Positions 1 to 7,048 of a DNA stretch of 15,263 bases are shown in pieces. The position numbers and the translations under genes are program-made. Numbering within the stretch: position 1 is the first letter of the stretch; each line of letters starts with the position of its first letter. The notes beneath the pieces are model-generated. The model saw only the letters and a list, made by a program, of their open reading frames with translations. It was not told the origin of the DNA and did not search any database. The DNA is from Bacillota bacterium (GTDB taxonomy: Bacteria > Bacillota > Clostridia > Peptostreptococcales > Anaerovoracaceae): positions 1 through 15,263 of the forward strand of contig JAQSXD010000031.1 in NCBI GenBank assembly GCA_029266295.1, written 5' to 3'.

Positions 1-707
1 TCCGAAGAGGGATAGCAGCCATAAAGAATGATGCCGGGACGTACCGCGTCATAATGTGCGTCAGGGATTTCCATGATCGCCGCACTGTTGGCAATGGTTC
101 TTGAAGGAATTGAAATTCCTGCTTCAGAGAGCTTCTGATAAAAGATCTCGTAAAGGGAAAGCTGGGACTGAGCATAGGCCTTGTCCCTTTCGTCTGCTGT
201 CGCAAAATGAGAAAAGAGTCCTTTGATCCTTATATTGGATAGCAGGCTTATCTTTAGAAGTTCTTCTGCGCCTTCCTCATTGGGAAGAACGCCGATCCTT
301 CCCATTCCGGTGTCAACCGCAGTATAGATGTCGATGGTCTTTCTTGCCGATGAGGCAGCAGCGGAAATAGCCGCTGCGTTCTCGACTGAACAGACCACCG
401 GTGTAATATCGTACTGCAGAAGTGTGTCGGCATACTGCTCAGGGGTAATCCCCAGCATGACGATCGGGCAGGTAAATCCGATTTCCCGCAGAGAAATTGC
501 TTCTTGAAGGGTGGCGACCGCAAGGGTGCCGACGCCGTTTTCCAGCAGAACCTTGGATACAGCGGCAGCTCCATGACCGTAACCGTCTGCTTTTACAACG
601 CCGATGATCTCCTTGTTTCCTACCTTACTCTGAATTTGTTTTATATTATACTCTAGATTGCTCAGATTAATCTCCGCCCAAGCGGGCCGCAAGGCTTCCT
701 GATACAT
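1..707 (-). CDS. alr: Alanine racemase, N-terminal ~235 residues (3' end outside window)
   Basis: PLP-dependent racemase converting L-alanine to D-alanine for peptidoglycan, cytosolic. Reading from the ATG at 707-705, the protein begins MYQEALRPAWAEINLSNLEY and shows the PLP-lysine signature VVKADGYGHG near residues 37-46. It also shows DTGMGRIG, SHFATAD, NSAAIM and VRPGIILYGCYPS, all typical of the Alr TIM-barrel domain. About 235 of an expected 370-390 residues are present. The rest, including the catalytic tyrosine of the C-terminal beta domain, lies before base 1. An AAAGGGA ribosome binding site (721-715) sits 7 nt before the ATG, and a good sigma-A promoter lies upstream (756-785). It is therefore probably transcribed separately from the transporter gene upstream on the same strand. 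Identity is secure. Whether it is the biosynthetic or a second, catabolic racemase cannot be told here. Confidence 0.96.
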   Translation of the reverse strand, partial: MYQEALRPAWAEINLSNLEYNIKQIQSKVGNKEIIGVVKADGYGHGAAAVSKVLLENGVGTLAVATLQEAISLREIGFTCPIVMLGITPEQYADTLLQYDITPVVCSVENAAAISAAASSARKTIDIYTAVDTGMGRIGVLPNEEGAEELLKISLLSNIRIKGLFSHFATADERDKAYAQSQLSLYEIFYQKLSEAGISIPSRTIANSAAIMEIPDAHYDAVRPGIILYGCYPSS

Positions 708-755
708 AAGCGAATCCCTTTCTTTGTCTAAACACAAAAAAATAAATGCAAGCAC

Positions 756-785
756 ATTATATACCCGGGTCTTCCTGCCAGTCAA
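756..785 (-). promoter_or_regulatory. Sigma-A type promoter of alr
   Basis: On the minus strand TTGACT (785-780) is followed by an 18-nt spacer and a perfect TATAAT (761-756). Expected transcription start is near 749, giving a leader of about 42 nt before the alr ATG. The spacer contains the 8-bp palindrome ACCCGGGT. Seen by eye only. Confidence 0.7.
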
Positions 786-809
786 TAATAGGGTTCCAGG
801 TCCAGATAA

Positions 810-827
810 CCGCAAAAAAATTTGCGG
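810..827 (-). other. Small perfect hairpin just after the transporter stop codon
   Basis: CCGCAAA (810-816) and TTTGCGG (821-827) form a 7-bp stem with a 4-nt loop, beginning 3 nt after the stop codon of the EamA-type gene. No run of T follows on the minus strand, so it is not a textbook intrinsic terminator. It may act as a 3' end stabiliser or weak terminator before the alr promoter. Confidence 0.3.
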
Positions 828-830
828 AAC

Positions 831-1712
831 TTACACAGAAGGCGGCTTTGAGTAGCGGTAAGTCAGGAGAGATGCCAGGACCACCAGTGCTCCTCCTGCC
901 AAAGAGTTTGTTGAGACGGTTTCGCCCAGCACAAGGTAGCCAAGCAGCATGGAGAATAGAATTCCTGAATAATTGTAGATGCTGACTTCCGCCGCGGGAG
1001 CCAGGCGATATGCGTAGGTGAGGGCGATCTGCCCGAAGCCTCCCATGATGCCCATCAAAATCAAAAGTAAAAAATCCGTTAAGCTGGGGGGTTTATAATT
1101 GATGATGAAAAAAGGGAGGGACACTGCGGCGCAAAAGGTGGAGAAGTGCATAATAACGGTTAGCGCATCGACCTTATCCTTGAAGTAAGCCAGCAGGGTA
1201 TAGGAAACGCTGGCAAATACAGCGCAAAGAATTGCCATAAAAAGAGGAAGAAGATCCGAATGAAACGCCGGGTTTGCCACCAGATAAGCGCCTCCAAAAG
1301 CGATGAGCAGCGCAGGAACCTGTATCTTATTGATTCGCTCTTTTAAAAAGAAAAATGCAAATAACGTAATGAGAAATGGGGACAGCTTGCTTAGGATTGT
1401 AACATCTGCCTGCGTCGCATTTGATGCCGCATAGAACAGGGAAACAAGACCAAGGAGACCGAAGGAGGAACGCATGAAAAGAAGAGGCTGGTATTTTCTT
1501 TCTCCGAATAAAGAAAGACCGTGTCTCCGTATGATCACAAAACACAGGATCAGGCTAACGATATTACGGAAGAATACTTGTTCCATCAGCGGAACCCGAT
1601 TCCCAGTAATATTGATGACCACCTGCATTCCAGAAAAGAGTAAGGCGGATAACAGCATGAGAGAAATTCCAAGCTGCTTCGAGGTTAATTTTGTTTTTCT
1701 CGATGAATTCAA
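831..1712 (-). CDS. EamA/DMT-family membrane transporter
   Basis: 293-residue integral membrane protein of the drug/metabolite transporter superfamily, with two EamA repeats and about ten hydrophobic segments. Early text such as GISLMLLSALLFSGMQVVIN is typical of the first helix. Each half ends in the usual pattern: TILSKLSPFLITLFAFFFLKE, with a following EAMA-like helix, and EVSIYNYSGILFSMLLGYLVLGE. The substrate is unknown; family members export amino acids, nucleosides or other small metabolites. The start codon is TTG (1712-1710) and overlaps the TGA stop of the gene upstream as TTGA. AGAGG lies about 8 nt before it inside that gene, which indicates translational coupling. A later ATG at residue 19 would cut into the first helix and is unlikely. 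Confidence 0.85.
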   Translation of the reverse strand: MNSSRKTKLTSKQLGISLMLLSALLFSGMQVVINITGNRVPLMEQVFFRNIVSLILCFVIIRRHGLSLFGERKYQPLLFMRSSFGLLGLVSLFYAASNATQADVTILSKLSPFLITLFAFFFLKERINKIQVPALLIAFGGAYLVANPAFHSDLLPLFMAILCAVFASVSYTLLAYFKDKVDALTVIMHFSTFCAAVSLPFFIINYKPPSLTDFLLLILMGIMGGFGQIALTYAYRLAPAAEVSIYNYSGILFSMLLGYLVLGETVSTNSLAGGALVVLASLLTYRYSKPPSV

Positions 1713-2311
1713 AGTTTAAGCCTCTTTTCCAGATTACTTCGAAAATACTGAACCGTAGGTCCAGTCAATAAACCCTGTATAATCGTTCCTGCACCGAAGA
1801 CACCGCCCAGCAGAATCCCGATTGTGATTACGCTGATGTCAAAAACGATCTTGCACCAACGAAATTGAAGTCCCGCTTTCTCTGATACCATGATTGTAAT
1901 AAGATCTGCACCGGATATTCCAAAGTTGGCGGCCAGATATAAGGCAATTGCAAATGCAAGGCAAAGGAAGGCGATGATGTAGAAAATGACACGGATGATC
2001 ATGTCGGATTCCGGTGTTACAACCAGACTGGAAAGCTTTGCAAACTGGTCGATGGAAGGCCCTACAATAATCAGAGACAGCAGGGTTGCGCCGCTGATGT
2101 ATCGTCGGTCAACAAAGAACGCTCCGAGAATAATAATAAAGTAAAATCCGAGACTGGCAATTCCTACTGAGGTGTGAAATACGTTTGCCAGACCGGCGGA
2201 AAGAACACTGATGGAATCCAGTCCAAAGCCCGCTTGAACAAACAGGCTTACAGCCATACCGTTGCATAAGAAAGCCAGCACAACGATGATCGTCTTTTTA
2301 AATATGAGCAT
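1709..2311 (-). CDS. YczE/YyaS/YitT-family membrane protein
   Basis: 200-residue protein with about five transmembrane helices. It carries the family pattern of a first helix followed by GFGLDSISVLSAGLANVFHTSVG, a second glycine-rich half (YLAANFGISGADLITIMVSEKAG) and a terminal GGVFGAGTIIQGLLTGPTVQYF. This matches the group annotated YczE/YyaS/YitT (COG2364 type), whose biochemical role is not established; length is near the usual 200-215 residues. The ATG at 2311-2309 has a clear GGAGGT site about 5 nt upstream. It overlaps the following transporter gene by 4 nt, so the two are co-translated and probably work together. It lies 104 bp after the radical SAM gene on the same strand, with no good terminator between, so read-through is likely. 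Family assignment is from pattern memory. Confidence 0.75.
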   Translation of the reverse strand: MLIFKKTIIVVLAFLCNGMAVSLFVQAGFGLDSISVLSAGLANVFHTSVGIASLGFYFIIILGAFFVDRRYISGATLLSLIIVGPSIDQFAKLSSLVVTPESDMIIRVIFYIIAFLCLAFAIALYLAANFGISGADLITIMVSEKAGLQFRWCKIVFDISVITIGILLGGVFGAGTIIQGLLTGPTVQYFRSNLEKRLKL

Positions 2312-2415
2312 AATACCTCCAGTTAGCTTTTTGGTTTATTGGTTTATATGATAGGGTTATAGTAATTAGTAGGCTTCCCCAGAACGTGTACTGTGAAAGC
2401 AGAAAAAGTTATTTT

Positions 2416-3531
2416 CTATCCGGATGCCACCATTTCCATGATCGCGCTATCCTTGCCGAAAAGAGCACAGCCGCCTTCGTGTTCCAGCGCCAGCATCCCT
2501 GATTCTTCAAGACTTCGGAACAGCCCCGAGGCCAGAACCTCCGTGAGAGGATAATCTCTGACATTGCGGTCAGAAATGGGAGAAAAGGGACAAGGCTCCG
2601 CTCCTCCAAAGGGGTTGATATGGAAAAAACCGCGGCCTGCAGCAAGACAGCCGCCAGAGTGTTTTTCATCACCGGGAAAAGAGAGCAGATTAGGGCAGCC
2701 GGGAAGGGTACGCAGTTTGCTGAGCCTGCGATCCATAAGTGCTCTGTCAGCATCAGTGGGTGCAAGGGATTTTGTTTCCTCTGTGACGGGGACATATTCC
2801 ACGAAGAACACGATAACGCAGCCGGTTTCCTGGAGAGCGCGAACAAATTCGTACTCAGTAACACGACGGATATTTTGGCTTGTAACCGTGATAGAGACCC
2901 CAAATAACACAGACATTTCTTTTAAAAGAGCCATCGCTTCTGTTGCCTTCTGATAAACCCCATGGCCTCTTCTAAGATCCGTTTCTTCCTCATCCCCTTC
3001 CAAGCTGAAGATCGGAACCAGATTTCTCTTTTCTTCAAAGAAGGTAATCCAGCTGTCATTCACCAAGGTTCCGTTTGTAAAAACGGGAAATAGGATCTGG
3101 GGATGGTCTGCCGCCTTCTCTAAAACTTCTCTTCTCATCAGCGGTTCTCCGCCGGCCAGAAGGATAAAGGAGATTCCCAGAGCGGCTGCCTCCGTAAAGA
3201 TTCTATCCCATTGCGCTCCGGTGAGCAGAGCGTTTGTAGTGGCGTGGGGCTGGGAGCATCCGCTGCTGTCACAGGATTGATTTGCTCTGGCATAGCAGCC
3301 TTTGCAGAATAAATTGCAGTCGGAAGCGATGCTTGCGATGAGGAAGGGCGGAACGTGCAAACCCATTTCCTCATGACGCATACGGATCCGACGTGCTTTT
3401 ACCGCCGAGACAACAAACCGCAGTAGAAACTTAATCTCCTGCTGGTTCTTCAAAGAGGCTTTTAAAGTGTTCAGAATGATATCTTTAATGCCACGGTTCA
3501 TATAGCGATTTAATTCAGAGTGGCCGTTCAT
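2416..3531 (-). CDS. Radical SAM protein with reduced SPASM/Twitch-like C-terminus
   Basis: 371-residue radical SAM enzyme of unknown substrate. The [4Fe-4S]/SAM motif CxxxCxxC is at C72, C76 and C79 (SDCNLFCKGCYA). GGEP follows at 127-130, then FTNGTL and SLEGDEEETDLRRGHGVY, as in MoaA/PqqE/AnSME-like TIM-barrel proteins. The C-terminal part has C295-x13-G-x4-C314, which fits the first half of a SPASM domain, and a last cysteine at C355. The middle CxxCx5Cx3C set is absent, so one auxiliary cluster at most is expected. Two extra cysteines (C87, C92) lie directly after the SAM motif. The ATG at 3531 has a GGGGGAGG site, and a perfect consensus promoter lies upstream. No RiPP precursor, transporter or maturation partner is adjacent, so a function cannot be assigned. 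Confidence 0.88.
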   Translation of the reverse strand: MNGHSELNRYMNRGIKDIILNTLKASLKNQQEIKFLLRFVVSAVKARRIRMRHEEMGLHVPPFLIASIASDCNLFCKGCYARANQSCDSSGCSQPHATTNALLTGAQWDRIFTEAAALGISFILLAGGEPLMRREVLEKAADHPQILFPVFTNGTLVNDSWITFFEEKRNLVPIFSLEGDEEETDLRRGHGVYQKATEAMALLKEMSVLFGVSITVTSQNIRRVTEYEFVRALQETGCVIVFFVEYVPVTEETKSLAPTDADRALMDRRLSKLRTLPGCPNLLSFPGDEKHSGGCLAAGRGFFHINPFGGAEPCPFSPISDRNVRDYPLTEVLASGLFRSLEESGMLALEHEGGCALFGKDSAIMEMVASG

Positions 3532-3568
3532 AAATACCTCCCCCGAGAAACATAGTTTGTGACCTTTA

Positions 3569-3597
3569 ATTATAATTCGTTTCTAATCTCCTGTCAA
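3569..3597 (-). promoter_or_regulatory. Perfect consensus sigma-A promoter of the radical SAM gene
   Basis: On the minus strand TTGACA (3597-3592), a 17-nt spacer and TATAAT (3574-3569): all twelve consensus bases with optimal spacing. Transcription should start near 3562, leaving a leader of about 31 nt with the GGGGGAGG ribosome binding site. No operator-like dyad is evident around it. Confidence 0.85.
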
Positions 3598-3676
3598 ATT
3601 TATGCTGGAAGTCATCATGTCATGCTCATGGAAGATTCAAAGGCATGCTCCCTTTTGGCGGTGTTAGATAAATTTG

Positions 3677-3705
3677 TTGAATCATGTCGGAATATGCAGT
3701 AAACT
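3677..3705 (+). promoter_or_regulatory. Putative promoter of the PAS-GGDEF-HD-GYP gene
   Basis: TTGAAT (3677-3682), a 17-nt spacer and TAAACT (3700-3705) give a moderate sigma-A match. Transcription from here would start near 3712, downstream of the in-frame TTG at 3674. That agrees with translation starting at the ATG at 3734. Confidence 0.45.
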
Positions 3706-3733
3706 GATAAAAAAAGAGATCGGAAGGATTGGA

Positions 3734-6274
3734 ATGACAAGAGATAAAACGTTTATTTCGAATTTTGCAGGTCATTCGACAAAGTCGAGGATTTTATTTA
3801 TAGCCTCGCTTATTTTTCTGCTGCTGATTTGCATGATCAGTGTCAGCCTTGTCTGGCATCTATCCATTGAGAGCAAGGAGAAAGAAGTGATTCGCATAGC
3901 TGGAGTTGCGAAGGCCGGTTTTAGCGGGGCAGAGCTGGAAATGCTGGATCACAATGAGAGCGATCTATCAAAGCGAGAATACAGAGAGGTCAAAGAAGGT
4001 CTGCGGCAGATCGTTGCAGCTTATGACGATGTTCGGTTCGCATATATTTTTGTAATGCAGGATGACAAGCTTTATTTTGCTGCTGACTCAGAGCAGGATC
4101 GCTCGGAGGATTATACCCCTCCTGGTCTGGAATATAAAGAAGCATCGTCGGAAGATAAGAAGCCGTTCTATGACGGAAACACGACTGTATTCAGAAGCAC
4201 AGACCGTTGGGGTTCCTGGGTCAGTGTATTAACGCCGATGAGGGATGCCGTATCGGGAGATCTGATTGGGGTCCTTGGAATGGATTACACTGAAACGGCG
4301 TGGTATCGCCATGCAGTGGTAGATACCATTCAGGCAGCATTGATTGCGATGAGTCTTATTTTTGTATACTTATCGCTGGTTTATGTTATCCGATCTAACC
4401 TTATAATTCGGAAAGAAAAGGCAAAACTGTCTGAGGCCAACGAAAAGCTGAAAAATGAAGAGGAATTGTTTCGCACCATCTTTGAACAATCTCCCGTCGG
4501 CATCTCCATTAATGTGAATGGCATCGCTACCTATAACTCCATGTATGGAAAAATTGTCGGGAGGACAACGGATGAGCTGAAAGAGATTTATTGGGAGGAT
4601 ATCACCCATCCGGAGGATATCACCCATCTTGAGGATACCCCTGAGGAAAGAATTTTCTGTGAACAAATCCGAAGAGGTGAGCCCAAAACAACCTCTATGT
4701 GTAAGCGGTATCTGAAACCCGATGGATCGATTGTCTGGGCAAACCTCCTTGCAGCCCCGCTTCATATGAGCGGTGGGAGTCGAAAGGACTATCTATGTAT
4801 TCTGGAAGATATCACGGAGCGAATCAAGGCAGAGCATGATCTGCGCGAAAATGAGAGAAGTTTTTCCGTCCTATTTTCCAATTTGCCGGGCATGGCCTAC
4901 CGCTGCAAATATGATGTTCACTGGACCATGCTCTTCGTGTCGGAAGGCTGCCTGGATCTGACTGGGTACCCCGCATCCAGCTTGGTCAACAACCGGGATG
5001 TTTCGTACAACGACATCATAAGCCCGAGGTATCGGGAGATTTTATGGGACAGATGGCTTCATGTCATAGAGGAAAAAGGGAAGCTTGCAGAGGAGTACGA
5101 AATCATTACTGCTTCCGGTGAAGCCAGATGGGTTTTTGAACAGGGGCAGGCAATCTTTGGTGATGATGGCAGTGTTACGGCGCTGGAGGGGCTAATTATT
5201 GACATAACAGACCGGAAGAGGAAAGAGGATGAGATACAATATCTGAACAACCATGATTTTCTTACGGGTATTTATAATCGCCGTTTTCTTGAACTAATGA
5301 AGGTGAGAATGGATCGGGAAGACTTTTTTCCGCTGTCGGTGATTATAGGTGATATCAACGGGGTCAAGCTAGTAAATGATGCACTGGGGCATGCGGAGGG
5401 GGACAAGCTCATCATCGAGACTGCAAAAATCATTCAGAAATGTACTAGGGAAAATGACATCGCTGCAAGAACCGGTGGAGATGAATTCACAATATTACTG
5501 CCCTTTACGGATCAGCAGACCGCCAGTGAACGGATGAATCTGATCAAAGAAGAATGTGAGCGATATAATCGAAAGCTTTTCAATGAAGCATATTCTCTCA
5601 ACATCTCCCTTGGATTTGCTACCAAAGAAAAAGAGGACGAGAGCCTCGACAACACCATAAAGCTGGCGGAAGATTTCATGTATAAGCGGAAGCTGCTGGA
5701 GCATAAAAGCTCCCATAGCGTAATTCTTTCTTCTATTAAAGCAACCATGCATGAGAAGAGCCATGAAACCCAGCAGCACGCAGAACGGCTTACCTATCTG
5801 GCCAAGGAAATCGGCAGAAAGCTAAAGCTAACCCAGCTTCAGATGGATGAGCTAGAACTTGTTGCAATGCTTCATGATATCGGAAAGGTTGGCGTGGATG
5901 ACCGGATTTTGAATAAACCAGGCAAGCTTACCGATGAGGAATGGGTGGAAATGAAAAAGCACTCAGAGATTGGGTATCGAATTGCCATGTCATCGCCGGA
6001 TCTGGTAGCAGTGGCAGACTTTATCCTGTATCTTCATGAACGATGGGACGGAAAAGGATACCCGCAGGGCATCGCGGGAGAAGAGATCCCGCTGCTCTCC
6101 AGAATTGTATCTGTTGTGGATGCTTATGACGCAATGACGGAGAACCGGCCATACCGAACCGCAATGTCCGAAGAAGAGGCTTCTGCCGAAATCCGGAGAA
6201 ATTCAGGCATCCAATTCGATCCGAGGATCGTAAGGGTGTTTCTGGATAAGGTTTTAAACGTAAAATATGGGTAA
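3734..6274 (+). CDS. Membrane sensor with PAS-PAS-GGDEF-HD-GYP domains (c-di-GMP turnover)
   Basis: 846-residue bifunctional-type c-di-GMP protein anchored by two helices (about 20-44 and 195-220), with an extracytoplasmic sensor domain of about 150 residues between them. Two cytoplasmic PAS domains (about 245-370 and 375-500) follow, each ending in the usual DITER/DITDR linker. The diguanylate cyclase domain (about 505-660) has an intact GGDEF at 581-585 and an RxxD inhibitory site (R572-D575) five residues before it. The HD-GYP phosphodiesterase domain (about 665-840) has H714-D715, H743, D797 and GYP at 775-777, but the usual HHE reads LHE (767-769). The ATG at 3734 is chosen because GGAAGG lies 6 nt upstream; the frame stays open to a TTG at 3674. 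An 18-bp tandem duplication lies in the first PAS domain. No effector or partner is adjacent. Which activity dominates cannot be told. Confidence 0.93.
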   Translation: MTRDKTFISNFAGHSTKSRILFIASLIFLLLICMISVSLVWHLSIESKEKEVIRIAGVAKAGFSGAELEMLDHNESDLSKREYREVKEGLRQIVAAYDDVRFAYIFVMQDDKLYFAADSEQDRSEDYTPPGLEYKEASSEDKKPFYDGNTTVFRSTDRWGSWVSVLTPMRDAVSGDLIGVLGMDYTETAWYRHAVVDTIQAALIAMSLIFVYLSLVYVIRSNLIIRKEKAKLSEANEKLKNEEELFRTIFEQSPVGISINVNGIATYNSMYGKIVGRTTDELKEIYWEDITHPEDITHLEDTPEERIFCEQIRRGEPKTTSMCKRYLKPDGSIVWANLLAAPLHMSGGSRKDYLCILEDITERIKAEHDLRENERSFSVLFSNLPGMAYRCKYDVHWTMLFVSEGCLDLTGYPASSLVNNRDVSYNDIISPRYREILWDRWLHVIEEKGKLAEEYEIITASGEARWVFEQGQAIFGDDGSVTALEGLIIDITDRKRKEDEIQYLNNHDFLTGIYNRRFLELMKVRMDREDFFPLSVIIGDINGVKLVNDALGHAEGDKLIIETAKIIQKCTRENDIAARTGGDEFTILLPFTDQQTASERMNLIKEECERYNRKLFNEAYSLNISLGFATKEKEDESLDNTIKLAEDFMYKRKLLEHKSSHSVILSSIKATMHEKSHETQQHAERLTYLAKEIGRKLKLTQLQMDELELVAMLHDIGKVGVDDRILNKPGKLTDEEWVEMKKHSEIGYRIAMSSPDLVAVADFILYLHERWDGKGYPQGIAGEEIPLLSRIVSVVDAYDAMTENRPYRTAMSEEEASAEIRRNSGIQFDPRIVRVFLDKVLNVKYG
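4595..4636 (+). repeat. In-frame 18-bp tandem duplication in the first PAS domain
   Basis: Units 4595-4612 (GAGGATATCACCCATCCG) and 4613-4630 (GAGGATATCACCCATCTT) differ only in their last two bases. A partial third copy, GAGGAT, follows at 4631-4636. The product reads EDITHP-EDITHL-ED, repeating the well-known PAS motif ITHPEDL and adding six residues. Confidence 0.9.
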
Positions 6275-6291
6275 AATAAAAGCGGAACCGG

Positions 6292-6320
6292 TTGTATTCG
6301 TCAGGATGAATGATTATAAT
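6292..6320 (+). promoter_or_regulatory. Putative promoter of the trkA pair
   Basis: TTGTAT (6292-6297), a 17-nt spacer and a perfect TATAAT (6315-6320). Expected start is near 6327, giving a leader of about 55 nt that begins with the hairpin at 6331-6350. The -35 element is weak. Confidence 0.5.
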
Positions 6321-6330
6321 AATTCTTGCC

Positions 6331-6350
6331 CGGAAGCCATTTGGCCTCCG
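6331..6350 (+). other. GC-rich hairpin at the start of the trkA leader
   Basis: CGGAAGCC (6331-6338) pairs with GGCCTCCG (6343-6350) with one A-C mismatch and an ATTT loop. C6330-G6351 can extend the stem. No T-run follows, so a terminator for the gene upstream is doubtful. Its position fits a 5' end stabilising hairpin in the trkA transcript. Confidence 0.35.
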
Positions 6351-6381
6351 GCGAAAATTGTTCCTTACAGGAGGAGAAAAA

Positions 6382-6993
6382 ATGCAGATCGTAATTGCGG
6401 GATGCGGTAAAGTGGGTGCTCAATTCGCCAGGATTATGTCTGAGGAGGGGCACGAAATTGCGGTAGTGGACAGCAGCAGTGAGAACCTCAGCCTTTTGGG
6501 GCCCAGCTTTCATGGAGTAACCGTATTGGGCGTCCCCATCGATGAGGATGTACTCAAACAGGCTGGGATCGAAAGTGCGGATGGCTTCGCCGCTGTAACG
6601 CCGGATGACAATATCAACATGATGGCGTGTCAGATTGCCAAAGAGGTCTTTCGGGTACCGAGGATTTTTGCGAGGATTCAGGATCCGGTCAAGGAGCAGG
6701 TTTTTTATCAATTTGGAGTGCATACGGTATGCCCAACGAATATGGCTGTAGAGGAATTCAGAGCGCTGATGCTTGGAGAGTCCAGCACCAGAACCTGTTA
6801 TCTGGATAATACAGGGATCGAATTTAACTACGAGAGAATTGGAGATAAGGATGTGGGTAAGCTCTTGAAAGAGATTACCGCAGCCAAAGACACGATGCTT
6901 TTAGGCGTTCTGCGAAATGGGCAGTTGAGCTTTTCTAGCCCTTCTCTCAAATTGGAATTTAACGATGAACTCGTCATCGTTTCTAAGATATAG
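6382..6993 (+). CDS. Single-RCK potassium uptake regulator, TrkA/KtrA type (first copy)
   Basis: 203-residue peripheral, cytoplasmic regulator of a Trk/Ktr potassium channel. The N-terminal RCK (TrkA_N) Rossmann domain opens with the dinucleotide motif G7-C-G-K-V-G12. The second strand ends in VVD, whose acid usually contacts the ribose of NAD(H). TPDDNINMMACQIAKEVF and FARIQDP are also typical RCK_N text. Residues from about 130 form an RCK_C (TrkA_C) domain ending in DELVIVSKI. The start is the ATG at 6382 with AGGAGG 5-6 nt upstream. The frame extends 24 codons further to an ATG at 6310, but that ATG lies in the -10 region of the proposed promoter. The second trkA follows 55 bp later and is surely co-transcribed. 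E. coli TrkA has two RCK units in one chain; here they are two proteins. Confidence 0.92.
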   Translation: MQIVIAGCGKVGAQFARIMSEEGHEIAVVDSSSENLSLLGPSFHGVTVLGVPIDEDVLKQAGIESADGFAAVTPDDNINMMACQIAKEVFRVPRIFARIQDPVKEQVFYQFGVHTVCPTNMAVEEFRALMLGESSTRTCYLDNTGIEFNYERIGDKDVGKLLKEITAAKDTMLLGVLRNGQLSFSSPSLKLEFNDELVIVSKI

Positions 6994-7048
6994 CCTCGTG
7001 AGCAAGAAAAGAATGAGGACGCGCTCCGGAATATAAAGGAGAAAAAGA

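Noticed and set aside
2312..2415. Terminator between the radical SAM gene and the YczE-like gene
   Set aside because: Only an AT-rich 6-bp pairing (AGAAAA/TTTTCT) is visible next to the stop codon, with no GC stem plus T-run.
2409..2903. Long open frame (164 codons) within the radical SAM gene in another frame on the same strand
   Set aside because: The radical SAM frame has full motifs, a good ribosome binding site and a promoter; the other frame has neither motifs nor a start signal.
2312..3531. RiPP cluster around the radical SAM gene
   Set aside because: No short precursor-like gene with a ribosome binding site was found in the flanking gaps, and no RRE domain, protease or ABC exporter is adjacent.
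3674..3733. TTG at 3674 as the start of the PAS-GGDEF-HD-GYP protein (20 extra residues)
   Set aside because: No ribosome binding site precedes it, the proposed promoter lies downstream of it, and the ATG at 3734 has GGAAGG at 6 nt.
6310..6381. ATG at 6310 as the start of the first trkA
   Set aside because: It would add 24 non-homologous residues before the Rossmann strand and lies in the proposed promoter; the ATG at 6382 has a strong AGGAGG.
6327..6381. c-di-AMP (ydaO-type) or other riboswitch ahead of the potassium uptake genes
   Set aside because: The leader is about 55 nt, too short for that class, and lacks its conserved motifs.
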